Assembly (NCBI GenBank): GCA_963809815.1
Contig: CAWELM010000015.1
Coordinates: 1-64,000, forward strand
Length of the DNA: 64,000 nucleotides
Source of the DNA: CAVVJA01 sp963809815
Lineage (GTDB): Bacteria; Actinomycetota; Actinomycetes; Mycobacteriales; Jatrophihabitantaceae
Direction of reading: 5' to 3'
A model generated the notes under the pieces. That model was not told where the DNA came from and searched no databases. It saw only the letters and a program-made list of their open reading frames with translations. A program made the position numbers and the translations under genes. Positions within the stretch are counted from its first letter, which is position 1. Every line of letters begins with the position of its first letter. This document shows, one piece after another, positions 45,079 to 53,728 of this stretch.

Positions 45079-45710
45079 GACGCTGCCGGCGAAGGTGTGG
45101 CCGGCTGAGCTGAGGGGGATTGCGGCAGCGTGGAGCGGAGCGACCGCTTCCATCCATCCAGGATTTGGACGAGCTGGGCCGCCGTCTTGTCCAGGCTATG
45201 CGCCAACGCTGCGAATGCCGGGCTGGCCGGGTCGATGCCGTGACCCGGATCGGCCATCCGGTTGAGCGAGTCGAGCACCTCGGCGGCCCGGGCGGTGGAC
45301 ACGTGGAGCGCGGCCGCCAGCGCATCGAGTCCCGCGTCGGGTGGCAGGGCAGTGGCCGACTTCGCGCCGGAGCCCGGCGATCCTGCACCCGCGAATTCCT
45401 GCAGCGCTCGCTGGGCCCGGGCCACGCTGACACCGAGGTCGGCGGCAAGTGCTCTCGCGGCCGCATCACCGGTGAGCGATCCATCTGCCGTGGCCGCCAC
45501 CTTCACCTTGGGCAGCGCCTGCAGCAAACGGTCGGTGGAAACGCCGAGTTCTGCGGCGACCCGAACCAGGGTCGGGTCGACCGCGATGGCCGAGCTGGCC
45601 GTTGGCTTAGGGGTTGGTGCACTCGACGGGCTTGCCAGCGCCACAGCCCCGGTCGTTCCCGCGATCACTGCTGCTGCGGCGACGCCGCCGATCACTACCC
45701 GACTGGTCAT
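45075..45710 (-). CDS. Exported protein with four short helical repeats, function unknown
   Basis: A 211-residue protein. An N-terminal signal sequence (residues 1-27, AAAAVIAGTTGAVALA) is followed by a Pro/Ser linker. Four copies of a roughly 20-residue pattern LAxxLxVSxxRxxxxL lie near 49-68, 85-105, 127-148 and 165-186. A Pro/Ser/Ala-rich tail ends the protein. The repeat looks like a helix-turn-helix hairpin. It is convergent with and overlaps the amine-oxidase stop. It was not assigned to a known family; a cell-surface binding role is only a guess. Confidence 0.75.
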   Translation of the reverse strand: MTSRVVIGGVAAAAVIAGTTGAVALASPSSAPTPKPTASSAIAVDPTLVRVAAELGVSTDRLLQALPKVKVAATADGSLTGDAAARALAADLGVSVARAQRALQEFAGAGSPGSGAKSATALPPDAGLDALAAALHVSTARAAEVLDSLNRMADPGHGIDPASPAFAALAHSLDKTAAQLVQILDGWKRSLRSTLPQSPSAQPATPSPAAS

Positions 45711-45881
45711 GATGTTGCTCCCTCGGCACTCGGTACAGACCCGCTGGTCCGCGGCGGCGGAGTTGGCCGCGCCGACGCGGCGAATACCGGTCTACGCGCT
45801 CGGGCATGACAGCAGCCGAACAGCGGCTGTTACTCCGATGTCATGCCAGGTCTCCGCCAGGTGGCCTGGGTCCAAGTCGCT

Positions 45882-47360
45882 TCAGAAGGCCGACGAGGTC
45901 AGGTAGCTCATGGGCGGTAGATGAATCTCCGCTCCCGCCGGCGTGCCGGCATAGTGCGACCGGACGCCTTCGATGAACCTTCTCGCTCGCTCCGTGAGCT
46001 CCTTCGGCTCGTCGGTCTGCAACCGACCCTTGGTGACGAGGATGCCGAGGTCGGCGCCCTTGAAGCGATAGTCGCCGGGCCCGTAGACCCGGAGGAAGAA
46101 GCATTCCGTCTCGTCTTGTAGCTGGTGCCAGTCCAGCGCGGCGCGGTGGAAGCTGAGCGTGCCGTCCTCGTGCAACTGCCACTGCCCGGTGCGTGGCGCG
46201 GCGAGGATTTGCTCGACCTGGGCTTGTGGCTCCTTCATAACCAGCTGGCTCCACACGTCGACTGCGGCGAGCTCCATCCACCGTTCGTTGATCTCGTCGA
46301 TGTCGACGTCGTAGTCGACGTCCATGTACTCCAGTACGTGAAACAGAAATAGCGGGAGGTCGGCGTAGGCGCCGGCGGTCACGTTCGTGATCGAGCTGGC
46401 GCCGGAGATCCGCGGGTTGAGCTCGCCGAGATAGATCTCGTCCGTGTCGAGATCTATCAGCACGTCCACCTCGAAGAATCCCTTATAGCCCTCGGCGCCA
46501 AGCCGATCGCCGAGGCGGCGCACGAGTTCGATCCCGCGCGAACGATGGGCGTCGGAGAGCGCATCCGGAAACAGGTCGTTCCCACACCAGCCGCCCTGGT
46601 ACGGCGTGAGCTCGGGATAACCGGTGAGGTCGGTCATGAACGGGCCGACGATCGTGCCGTGCTCGGTGATCACGGCCTCTACCGCAGCGGCCTTGTTGTT
46701 GATCCGCTTCATGACCTTGAGATCCTCGCCCACGATGTCCTCGGCGTGGGCATCCCATTCGGTCCGGGACTTGACGAAGAACGTTGTCTTGCCCGAATCG
46801 CCATACGGCGTCTGGATCACCAGGTCAGTTCCGAGATCGCGGCTTGCGGCAAGGCGCACCAGCTGGTCGTAGCTGTCAGCGGTGCCGAGAACGTTCGGCA
46901 CGCTCGGCGCCCCGGCCTCGTTGCCCAGCTTGGTCGTCGTGATCTTGGAGTCGAGACGTTGCCGCAACTCGTGTGACGGCAGGATCAGGTCGTAGCCCAG
47001 ATCAGAGCAGATCTGCTCCGTCTCCTTGTCGAAGAAAACCATCGCGACCTTGGGCGAACCTCCCTTGCGGGCAATGAAATCCTGCACCTCCGGCAGGCGC
47101 AGCAGGTAGTTGTTGATCTCCTCAGCGCTCTTGAACTCCACGTATTGCTTGCTCTTGGGGACGAACACGCGCGGATGCGCACCCTCCCACGAGTCGTAGT
47201 AAGCGACATAAGAGAAGTTGCGCACCCACCGGTCCAGGCCCAGTAGGTTGAACGCCGTGGGACCGACGAAAAGGATCGGGGTCTCGTTGGTCCGAAAGAA
47301 CGTGCGGATCTCGGAGATGTTCCGCAGTCGTCGGCCTGTCCCGTCCGCGGAGTCACTCAT
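45882..47360 (-). CDS. ATP-grasp enzyme (biotin carboxylase-like)
   Basis: A 492-residue soluble protein. A pre-ATP-grasp region (FVGPTAFNLLGLDRWVRNFS) precedes an ATP-grasp domain of about residues 130-340 containing VIQTPYGDSGKTTFFV (the ATP lid), EGYKGFFEVDVLID, and the metal/ATP motif LGELNPRISGAS. A C-terminal domain of about 150 residues follows. There is no biotin-carboxyl-carrier partner, so a carboxylate-amine ligase role (for example acting on an amine or its product) is as likely as carboxylation. ATG 47360 lies 4 bp after the aldehyde dehydrogenase stop, so they are one operon. Confidence 0.82.
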   Translation of the reverse strand: MSDSADGTGRRLRNISEIRTFFRTNETPILFVGPTAFNLLGLDRWVRNFSYVAYYDSWEGAHPRVFVPKSKQYVEFKSAEEINNYLLRLPEVQDFIARKGGSPKVAMVFFDKETEQICSDLGYDLILPSHELRQRLDSKITTTKLGNEAGAPSVPNVLGTADSYDQLVRLAASRDLGTDLVIQTPYGDSGKTTFFVKSRTEWDAHAEDIVGEDLKVMKRINNKAAAVEAVITEHGTIVGPFMTDLTGYPELTPYQGGWCGNDLFPDALSDAHRSRGIELVRRLGDRLGAEGYKGFFEVDVLIDLDTDEIYLGELNPRISGASSITNVTAGAYADLPLFLFHVLEYMDVDYDVDIDEINERWMELAAVDVWSQLVMKEPQAQVEQILAAPRTGQWQLHEDGTLSFHRAALDWHQLQDETECFFLRVYGPGDYRFKGADLGILVTKGRLQTDEPKELTERARRFIEGVRSHYAGTPAGAEIHLPPMSYLTSSAF

Positions 47361-47364
47361 CGAA

Positions 47365-48810
47365 CTAGTCCTCGATGTATGACATGACGTGCTTGATGCG
47401 GGTGTAGTCCTCGAATCCGTACATAGACAGGTCCTTGCCGTAGCCGGAGCGCTTGAAGCCGCCGTGCGGCATCTCGGCCACCAGGGGAATGTGGCAATTG
47501 ATCCACACGCAACCGAAGTCGAGGCCACGGGCCATCCGCAAGGCCCGCTTGTGATCGCGGGTCCACACGCTAGCGGCCAACGCGTAATCGACACCATTCG
47601 CCCACCGCAGCGCCTCGTTCTCGTCCGAGTACCGCTGGACGGTGATCACCGGGCCGAAGATCTCACTCTGGATCATCTCATCGTCCTGGTGCAGGCCGTC
47701 GATCACGGTCGGCGTGAAGAAGTAGCCTCGGTCACCAGCCCGCTGACCGCCGGTCAGCACCTTGGCGTATCCCGGTGCGCGTTCCACCATCCCCGAGACG
47801 TGCGCCAACTGGTTCGCGTTGTTGATCGGAGGGATGTAAAACCCGTCGTCGTCCGCCTCGTCGCGGGAGAATTTGGTGGCCTGGGCCTGTTCGGTGAGGG
47901 CCGATACGAAGTCGTCGTGGACGCGAGGCCCGGCGAGTACTCGGGTCGCCGCCGTGCAGTCCTGGCCGGCGTTGAAGTACCCGGCGACAGCGATGCCCTC
48001 CGCAGCCGCGTCGAGGTCCGCGTCGTCGAAGACGATCACCGGTGCCTTGCCGCCCAACTCGAGATGGACCCGTTTGACCGACTCGGCGGCAGACTTGGCG
48101 ACGGCGATGCCCGCCCGGGTACTGCCGGTGATCGACACCATCCCCGGGATCGGATGCGAGACGAGAGCCGCGCCAGTGTCACGGTCGCCGCAGACCACGT
48201 TGAACACCCCAGGCGGGAGAATGTCCGCGAATAGCTCGGCCATCTTTACCGTGCTGGCTGGGGTCGTATCGGACGGTTTGAGCACGATCGTGTTACCTGC
48301 GGCCAACGCCGGAGCGAACTTCCAGACGGCCATCATCATCGGGTAGTTCCACGGTGTGACCGATCCAATGACGCCGACAGGCTCGCGCCGGATCCAGGAG
48401 GAGAAGCCACGCATGTACTCCGCGCTGGACTTGCCTTCGAGCATGCGCGCCGCGCCGGCAAAGAAGCGCACCTGATCGACCATCGGCGGGATTTCCTCGC
48501 TCATCGTCAATGCTCGTGGTTTGCCGGTGTTCTCGCTCTCCACCGCGACCATCTCTTCGGCGTTCGATTCGATGGCGTCGGCCATCTTCAGCAGATAGCC
48601 CATCCGCTCGCTTGGCGTCGTGTCCCGCCACACCCCGTCGAAAGAGCGCGCGGCCGCCTGGAAGGCGGCGTCCACATCCTCCAGGCCAGACTGCGGTGCA
48701 GTCGCGAATACCTCCCCCGTGGACGGGTTGACGATGTCGGTGGACGCGCCGTCACGGGCTCCGACGAAGGCTCCGTCGACGAAGTTCTGCAGTTCGCGCT
48801 TGCCGGCCAT
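47365..48810 (-). CDS. Aminobutyraldehyde dehydrogenase-like aldehyde dehydrogenase
   Basis: A 481-residue NAD-dependent aldehyde dehydrogenase close to gamma-aminobutyraldehyde dehydrogenases. It shows TPWNYPMMMAVWKFAPALA, SITGSTRAG (cofactor site), the general base Glu in HLELGGKAP, and the catalytic Cys in NAGQDCTAATRV. GGAGGA lies 7 bp before ATG 48810. It is first in an operon with the ATP-grasp gene and probably oxidises aldehydes made by the amine oxidase. Confidence 0.92.
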   Translation of the reverse strand: MAGKRELQNFVDGAFVGARDGASTDIVNPSTGEVFATAPQSGLEDVDAAFQAAARSFDGVWRDTTPSERMGYLLKMADAIESNAEEMVAVESENTGKPRALTMSEEIPPMVDQVRFFAGAARMLEGKSSAEYMRGFSSWIRREPVGVIGSVTPWNYPMMMAVWKFAPALAAGNTIVLKPSDTTPASTVKMAELFADILPPGVFNVVCGDRDTGAALVSHPIPGMVSITGSTRAGIAVAKSAAESVKRVHLELGGKAPVIVFDDADLDAAAEGIAVAGYFNAGQDCTAATRVLAGPRVHDDFVSALTEQAQATKFSRDEADDDGFYIPPINNANQLAHVSGMVERAPGYAKVLTGGQRAGDRGYFFTPTVIDGLHQDDEMIQSEIFGPVITVQRYSDENEALRWANGVDYALAASVWTRDHKRALRMARGLDFGCVWINCHIPLVAEMPHGGFKRSGYGKDLSMYGFEDYTRIKHVMSYIED

Positions 48811-49003
48811 AGCGGTCCTCCGACGGGTGCAGGGCGGTTTCCCAACCCTAGCCGAGCGCACCAGAGCGAATAGCGATCGACAGCGCACCGTGCGCGCCCT
48901 TCCGACCAGTTCGAGTCGATATGCGCGATGACCGCGTCGCGGTACGACTTGACTACATGCGACCATCGGCGGCGCGAACGCCATGCCGCGAGGAGGCTGA
49001 TCA

Positions 49004-50500
49004 ATGAGCGGGACAACGAGCTTCGAGCCGCGTACCGGGTCGGTCGCCGGAACGATCGCAGAGACGACCAAGGAAGCGCTCACGCGAATCCTCGAGCAGG
49101 CGCGGAGCGCAGCACCGCAGCTGGCCGCCTCTCCGCCGACGGAACGAAGCGCGTGGCTGTACGCCATCGCCGAAGCTCTGGAGCAGCACGTCGACGAACT
49201 CGTCGAGATCGCGGACCGGGAAACGGCGCTCGGGGAGCAACGCCTCACGGGAGAGGTCGCTCGGGCCGCGGGCCAACTGCGGTTCTACGCCGACGTCGCC
49301 GCTGAGGGCAGTTACCTCGACGTGACCATCGACGATGCGACCGTCACGTCGCCGCGGCTCGTCCGGATCAATCGGCCTATCGGCCCAGTCGCTGTGTTCG
49401 GGGCTAGCAACTTTCCCTTCGCATTTGGCCTGCTCGGCAACGACACCGCTTCCGCGATCGCTGCCGGATGCCCGGTGATCGCTAAGGCGCATCCCGCACA
49501 TGTCTTGCTCTGTGAACGCCTCGCCGAACTCGCAACGACCGCCCTCGCCTCCGCTCGCGCGCCGGACGGCACGTTCGCGATGGTCGCTGGGTATGAGGCC
49601 GGGGCGAGCCTGGCGCAGGCCGATGTTGTTGCCGCAGTTGCCTTTACCGGTTCACAGAGCGGTGGGCTGGCGTTGTGGCGAATGGCCAACGACCGTTCGA
49701 CGGTGATTCCTGTCTATGCCGAGATGGCGACGGTCAACCCCGTCATCGTCACCCGCGGCGCAGCCAGCGACATGGCGACGGTCGCCGCAGGATTCGTGGG
49801 GTCTTTCACTCTTGGTGCCGGGCAGTTCTGCACCAAGCCGGGCCTACTCTTCGCCCCGCGCGGATCTCGTGCTGCCGAGCTCGTCGGAGACGCTCTCGTC
49901 GCGGCGCGGCCGCGCCCAGTGATGCTCACACAAGGGATAGCAAATGCCTTCAACGGTGGACTTGGCGAGCTGCTCGACGCTGGAGCCGAAGTCGTCCGGT
50001 CTGTACCTGGTGCTGATGCGGGCTGGTCGGTAAACGCCACGGTCCTTCGGGTACCCATCAACTCGCTGCGGGTTGGCAGCCGCTTCCTCGAGGAATGTTT
50101 CGGCCCGGTGGCGCTGATCGCGGAATACGACGATGTCGCCGAGCTGCGGGCCGCGCTGCTCGAGCTGCCGGGCTCCCTCGCGGCGAGTGTGATCGTGGAC
50201 GATGACGACGACCCAGACTCTGGCGAGATCATCGATCAGGTATCCGGTTCGGTCGGCCGCGTGATCGTCAACGACTGGCCAACCGGCGTGGCGTTCACCT
50301 GGGCTCAGCAGCATGGCGGTCCGTGGCCGGCAACGTCGAACCCAACGGCCACCTCGGTCGGAGCCGCGGCATTACGCCGCTTCGTACGGCCGATCGCCTT
50401 CCAGTCAGTGCCGGACAATCGCCTTCCAGCGGAGGCGCAAGCCAGCAATCCGTGGCGACTACCGCGACGAATCAACGGCATTCTCACGCCGGGCGACTAG
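49004..50500 (+). CDS. NADP-type aldehyde dehydrogenase, alpha-ketoglutaric semialdehyde dehydrogenase-like
   Basis: A 498-residue protein of the class related to alpha-ketoglutaric semialdehyde dehydrogenase. It shows FGASNFPFAFGLLGNDTASA, KAHPAHVLLCERLAE, AFTGSQSGGLALWRMA and the catalytic Cys in GAGQFCTKPG. The Glu region reads AEMATVNPVIV. GAGGAGG precedes ATG 49004. It is divergent from the aldehyde dehydrogenase operon, with 193 bp between. A role at the end of the amine or sugar-acid degradation route is inference. Confidence 0.9.
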   Translation: MSGTTSFEPRTGSVAGTIAETTKEALTRILEQARSAAPQLAASPPTERSAWLYAIAEALEQHVDELVEIADRETALGEQRLTGEVARAAGQLRFYADVAAEGSYLDVTIDDATVTSPRLVRINRPIGPVAVFGASNFPFAFGLLGNDTASAIAAGCPVIAKAHPAHVLLCERLAELATTALASARAPDGTFAMVAGYEAGASLAQADVVAAVAFTGSQSGGLALWRMANDRSTVIPVYAEMATVNPVIVTRGAASDMATVAAGFVGSFTLGAGQFCTKPGLLFAPRGSRAAELVGDALVAARPRPVMLTQGIANAFNGGLGELLDAGAEVVRSVPGADAGWSVNATVLRVPINSLRVGSRFLEECFGPVALIAEYDDVAELRAALLELPGSLAASVIVDDDDDPDSGEIIDQVSGSVGRVIVNDWPTGVAFTWAQQHGGPWPATSNPTATSVGAAALRRFVRPIAFQSVPDNRLPAEAQASNPWRLPRRINGILTPGD

Positions 50501-50518
50501 TCATCCCTGAGGCGACGG

Positions 50519-50539
50519 TAAGTCCAAGATCACGACTTA
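50519..50539. terminator. Weak hairpin between convergent genes
   Basis: TAAGTC and GACTTA form a 6-bp stem with loop CAAGATCAC, 18 bp after the aldehyde dehydrogenase stop and 10 bp from the stop of the convergent adaptor gene. The stem is short, so confidence is low. Confidence 0.4.
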
Positions 50540-50549
50540 ACCAGCGGCG

Positions 50550-52787
50550 TCACCGACCGCCGCGGGTGACGGCGCCGCCGCCCCCAGCACCGCCACCGAA
50601 CCCAGCACCACCACCGCCACCAAGGCCTGCACCGCCACCGAGGCCGCCGGCGCCGCCAAGACCTCCGGTCCCGCCCACGCCAAGCCGGCGTGCATTGACG
50701 TTCGTCGAATTCGACGGCATCGGCTCGTCGAGATTGGCGAGCACGACCCGCTGCCCCTCGACGAGACCCGACGTGATCTCCGTACGGTCCGGACCAACAG
50801 CGCCGACATCGACGCGCACCGTCGACTCCGTTCCGCCCTTCAACACGGATACGACGTTCAGTTGTCCCACGGTGTGCACGGCCGAGCTAGGCACCGTCAG
50901 GACGTTAGACACCGAGCTCGTCGTGATGGCTACCGATCCACCCAACCCGTCGTAGAGCTTGGCCGACGTCGGGTCGAGTAGCACGGTGACTGGATAGCTG
51001 GTCGACGATCCCGTCGTCGTGTTGAGGATCCCGATGGCGGATACCTTTCCCGACAGGGGCGTTGATACCCCGTCGACGGTTACGGCCGCAGGATCGCCGA
51101 TCTTCACCCGGTCGATGTCGTTCAGCGCGACGGTGGTTGATACCTCGCGGTTGCCGGAACCAATCACCGTGATTCCCGAGCTGCCCGTGGACGAACCAAC
51201 CGTCAACCCGACCTGGGCGACCGTGCCGGAGATCGGGCTGGTGAGCGTTGCCTGCGCGGAATTCTGCTGGGCCACGGCGACGTTCGCGTTGGCGGCATCA
51301 ATCTGCGCCTGATCGGCAGCTAGTTGAGCGGCGGTGATGACGCGGCCAGATCCGGAGCCAGCGCCGGATCCGCTGAATCCCGACCCGCCGGTCGAGCCGG
51401 ATGAGCTCGACCCGCTACGGGAGCTGGACCCGCTCTTGGAGCCGGTCGATCCTGAACCGCTTCCTGAACCCGCAGAGCCGAAACCGTTCTTTGAGCTGGC
51501 CGAGCCGGAGCCATTCTTTGAGCTGGCCGAGCCGAAGCTGTTCTTAGCGCCGGACGTGGCGGATCCGGCGCGACTGGCCGAGCCGGTTCCACCCGACCCG
51601 ACCGAACCGGCATGGTTGGCGGATCCACCTGACCTAGTCGCGCCGGATCCGCCGCTTCCACTGCTGGATCCGCTGGCACCGCCGCTGGGCGAGGCGAGGA
51701 TGGCGTGCTGCAGTGTGGTTAGGGCGGTATCGAGCGCTTTCTCATTGCTGAGCTGAGTGTTTTCCTGCGCCGCCACCTGTTGTTGGTCGGCCAGCACGGT
51801 CGATATGAGATTCTGGCAGGCCGCCAGGCCGCTGACGACCGTGCCACCTGATGGCGCACTCGGCGCGCTCGTCGGTGGGCTCGAGGACGAGGTCGACCCG
51901 GGCGCCGACCCGGCACCTGACGGGGCCGTCGACCCTGACTTGGCGGTCGGCGTTGCGGATTGACCGGACGTGGGCGATGAGACGCTGACGGCTGCACAGG
52001 CCTTGGTCTCGGCGCGCATGTCGGCGGACGCCGTCGCCAGCTGCGAATCAATGGCCTGCTGTTGGTTGAGCACGACGGCCTGGGCTTGGGCGACCTTGGC
52101 CTGCGCGGCGGCGACCGCCGAATTCGACGGGGAGCCCGTTCCCGCATCTGATCCGCCAATTGCGGGCGCGGGCGTACTCGCCCCCGAACCAGTTCCGGCA
52201 CCGGGACCCACCGTCGAGACGGTGTGCGGCCCGGATGTCGCAGCGGTGCTCGACGAGGCCGGCACCGATATGGGGCTGAGCAGAACCGCTGGCGTCACCG
52301 TCAGCGCGGTTGTCGCTGCGCTCTGTGTGACGTGCGTCGTCGAACCCGCGCTGCTGGATGATGTCGACGACGTTGATGCGGCCGAGGACGAGCTAGTCGT
52401 GCCGGCCAGCTGCGCGGCGGTATCCGCGGCCAGTGTCTGCTGCGCTTTGGCGACGTCGGCTTGCGCGGCTTGGAGTTGTTGGTTCAGCGTGGTCATGTCG
52501 AGCTGCGCCAGCGTCTGTCCGGCAGCGACGTGCTGGCCGAGCTGGGCGATAACCGATGCCACTTTCCCCGATTCCGCGAAGCTGACGGTGGCGCGGTTCA
52601 CGGAGGAGACGGTGCCGACCGAGGTCACGGTCTGGGTAACCGACCCGCGGGTAACGCTAGCCAGCCGATATGACGGTCCGGACGAGCTCGTCATTGCCAT
52701 GGCGACGCCACCACCGATTGCGACGGCGGCAACCGCCGCAACGCCGACGATGATGATCCGCTTGCGGCGACCGCGACGCCCGGTCAC
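50550..52787 (-). CDS. Membrane-fusion (HlyD/MacA-type) efflux adaptor with long Ser/Gly insert
   Basis: A 745-residue adaptor. One N-terminal membrane helix (about residues 10-31) is followed by the beta-barrel/lipoyl start (VTSVGTVSSVNRATVSFAESG) and a coiled-coil hairpin with QLQAAQADVAKAQQTL. That hairpin is interrupted by very long Ser/Gly/Thr/Pro-rich stretches (about 130-330 and 370-500). The lipoyl half then returns (TLTSPISGTVAQVGLTVG), with a beta-barrel and a tail of Gly-Gly-Leu/Ala repeats. The start is GTG 52787, just after the DUF5666 stop. It is last in the efflux operon and the second adaptor encoded there. The inserts could span the cell wall; that is inference. Confidence 0.85.
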   Translation of the reverse strand: MTGRRGRRKRIIIVGVAAVAAVAIGGGVAMAMTSSSGPSYRLASVTRGSVTQTVTSVGTVSSVNRATVSFAESGKVASVIAQLGQHVAAGQTLAQLDMTTLNQQLQAAQADVAKAQQTLAADTAAQLAGTTSSSSAASTSSTSSSSAGSTTHVTQSAATTALTVTPAVLLSPISVPASSSTAATSGPHTVSTVGPGAGTGSGASTPAPAIGGSDAGTGSPSNSAVAAAQAKVAQAQAVVLNQQQAIDSQLATASADMRAETKACAAVSVSSPTSGQSATPTAKSGSTAPSGAGSAPGSTSSSSPPTSAPSAPSGGTVVSGLAACQNLISTVLADQQQVAAQENTQLSNEKALDTALTTLQHAILASPSGGASGSSSGSGGSGATRSGGSANHAGSVGSGGTGSASRAGSATSGAKNSFGSASSKNGSGSASSKNGFGSAGSGSGSGSTGSKSGSSSRSGSSSSGSTGGSGFSGSGAGSGSGRVITAAQLAADQAQIDAANANVAVAQQNSAQATLTSPISGTVAQVGLTVGSSTGSSGITVIGSGNREVSTTVALNDIDRVKIGDPAAVTVDGVSTPLSGKVSAIGILNTTTGSSTSYPVTVLLDPTSAKLYDGLGGSVAITTSSVSNVLTVPSSAVHTVGQLNVVSVLKGGTESTVRVDVGAVGPDRTEITSGLVEGQRVVLANLDEPMPSNSTNVNARRLGVGGTGGLGGAGGLGGGAGLGGGGGAGFGGGAGGGGAVTRGGR
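51475..51555. repeat. 27-bp tandem repeat in the adaptor insert
   Basis: Three units of 27 bp start GAGCCG at 51475, 51502 and 51529; the first two differ at three positions and the third is diverged. They encode a 9-residue Ser/Gly/Asn/Lys-rich repeat on the minus strand. The copy number is likely variable. Confidence 0.7.
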
Positions 52788-52791
52788 AGCC

Positions 52792-53709
52792 TCACCCACC
52801 CGTACTGCTGGATGCGCCGCCGAATCGCCCGCGGCCGAAGCCGGCGGTCGTGCAGCCCGAAGACGATGCCGGGCTGACGGCGATGCGGGTGGCGGCGACC
52901 GCTCCGGCCGAATTGGTCGAGCCGAACGCGATGACGCACTTGCCGACCGCAAGCGATGCTGCTGTCCCACGCCCCGTCGTCGTGTACATAGTGCTGGGGT
53001 CGACGGTCACGGTGTAGGTGATCGAACCGGTTCGAGTGCTGCCGACTACGGTCATCGTCGAAGCAGTAATCGTGGACACCTTGCCGGTCGCTCGTGCGAA
53101 ATCGCCGAAGCCGCCGCGGCCGAATCCGCCCGACGGCGTCCCGCTCGGGAAGGCCCCGGATGGCGGTCCGCCCGGGCCAGGTGCTCCGGAACCATTCGGT
53201 CCGCCGAAGCCGGCGTTACACGTGCCGTTGACCGGCTGGGTGATCGTGACGGTGGCGGCGGTGAAGCTCGTGACCCGGGGTGGCGGGCTCGCTGACGGGG
53301 CCGGGCTGCTCGGCGCCGCTGATCCGGACGATGGGCTGCGTGCAGCCATGGCGGCGACGCATGTTCCTACGGCCACAGCGGACTTCGTCGTCGCCGAGGT
53401 CGCTGTGAACGCCGTTGTCGGACCGAATGCCACGGTGACCTGACCGGACTGGGGGCTCTGCACCTCCATGCTGGTAGCCGCCAAAGCGGCGATCGTGCCC
53501 TGGGCCGCGGGGCGAAGACCGCGCGCGACGCGCGATCCCGAGGGCGACGGGGAGCTCGACCCGCTGCTGGCCGGTGCTGGCGTGTTCGCCGCTGCCGCCG
53601 CGCCAGATCCGGTCGTCTTACTGCACGCCGCCAGCGTTCCGGCAACGGCCAGAACGGCTGTCGCTCCGGCCAAGAGCCGGATGGCGCCGATGGGAATTCG
53701 AGTCGTCAT
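52792..53709 (-). CDS. DUF5666-type lipoprotein
   Basis: A 305-residue lipoprotein with lipobox LAAC (Cys29) and a Ser/Pro linker. Two small beta-rich DUF5666-like domains follow (AAQGTIAALAATSMEVQSPQ near 67-130, and ATGKVSTITASTMTVVGSTR near 207-280), separated and ended by Gly-rich segments (GGFGRGGFGDFARA; GFGRGRFGG). It sits between the ABC permease (19 bp upstream) and the second adaptor. Its function is unknown; it may be an accessory surface protein of the exporter. Confidence 0.82.
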   Translation of the reverse strand: MTTRIPIGAIRLLAGATAVLAVAGTLAACSKTTGSGAAAAANTPAPASSGSSSPSPSGSRVARGLRPAAQGTIAALAATSMEVQSPQSGQVTVAFGPTTAFTATSATTKSAVAVGTCVAAMAARSPSSGSAAPSSPAPSASPPPRVTSFTAATVTITQPVNGTCNAGFGGPNGSGAPGPGGPPSGAFPSGTPSGGFGRGGFGDFARATGKVSTITASTMTVVGSTRTGSITYTVTVDPSTMYTTTGRGTAASLAVGKCVIAFGSTNSAGAVAATRIAVSPASSSGCTTAGFGRGRFGGASSSTGG

Positions 53710-53728
53710 GAGCTTCCTTTGATCGATG

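Noticed and set aside
51334..51756. Plus-strand open frame with Pro/Glu/Phe repeats
   Set aside because: Antisense shadow of the Ser/Gly insert of the efflux adaptor. The repeats come from the 27-bp DNA repeat.
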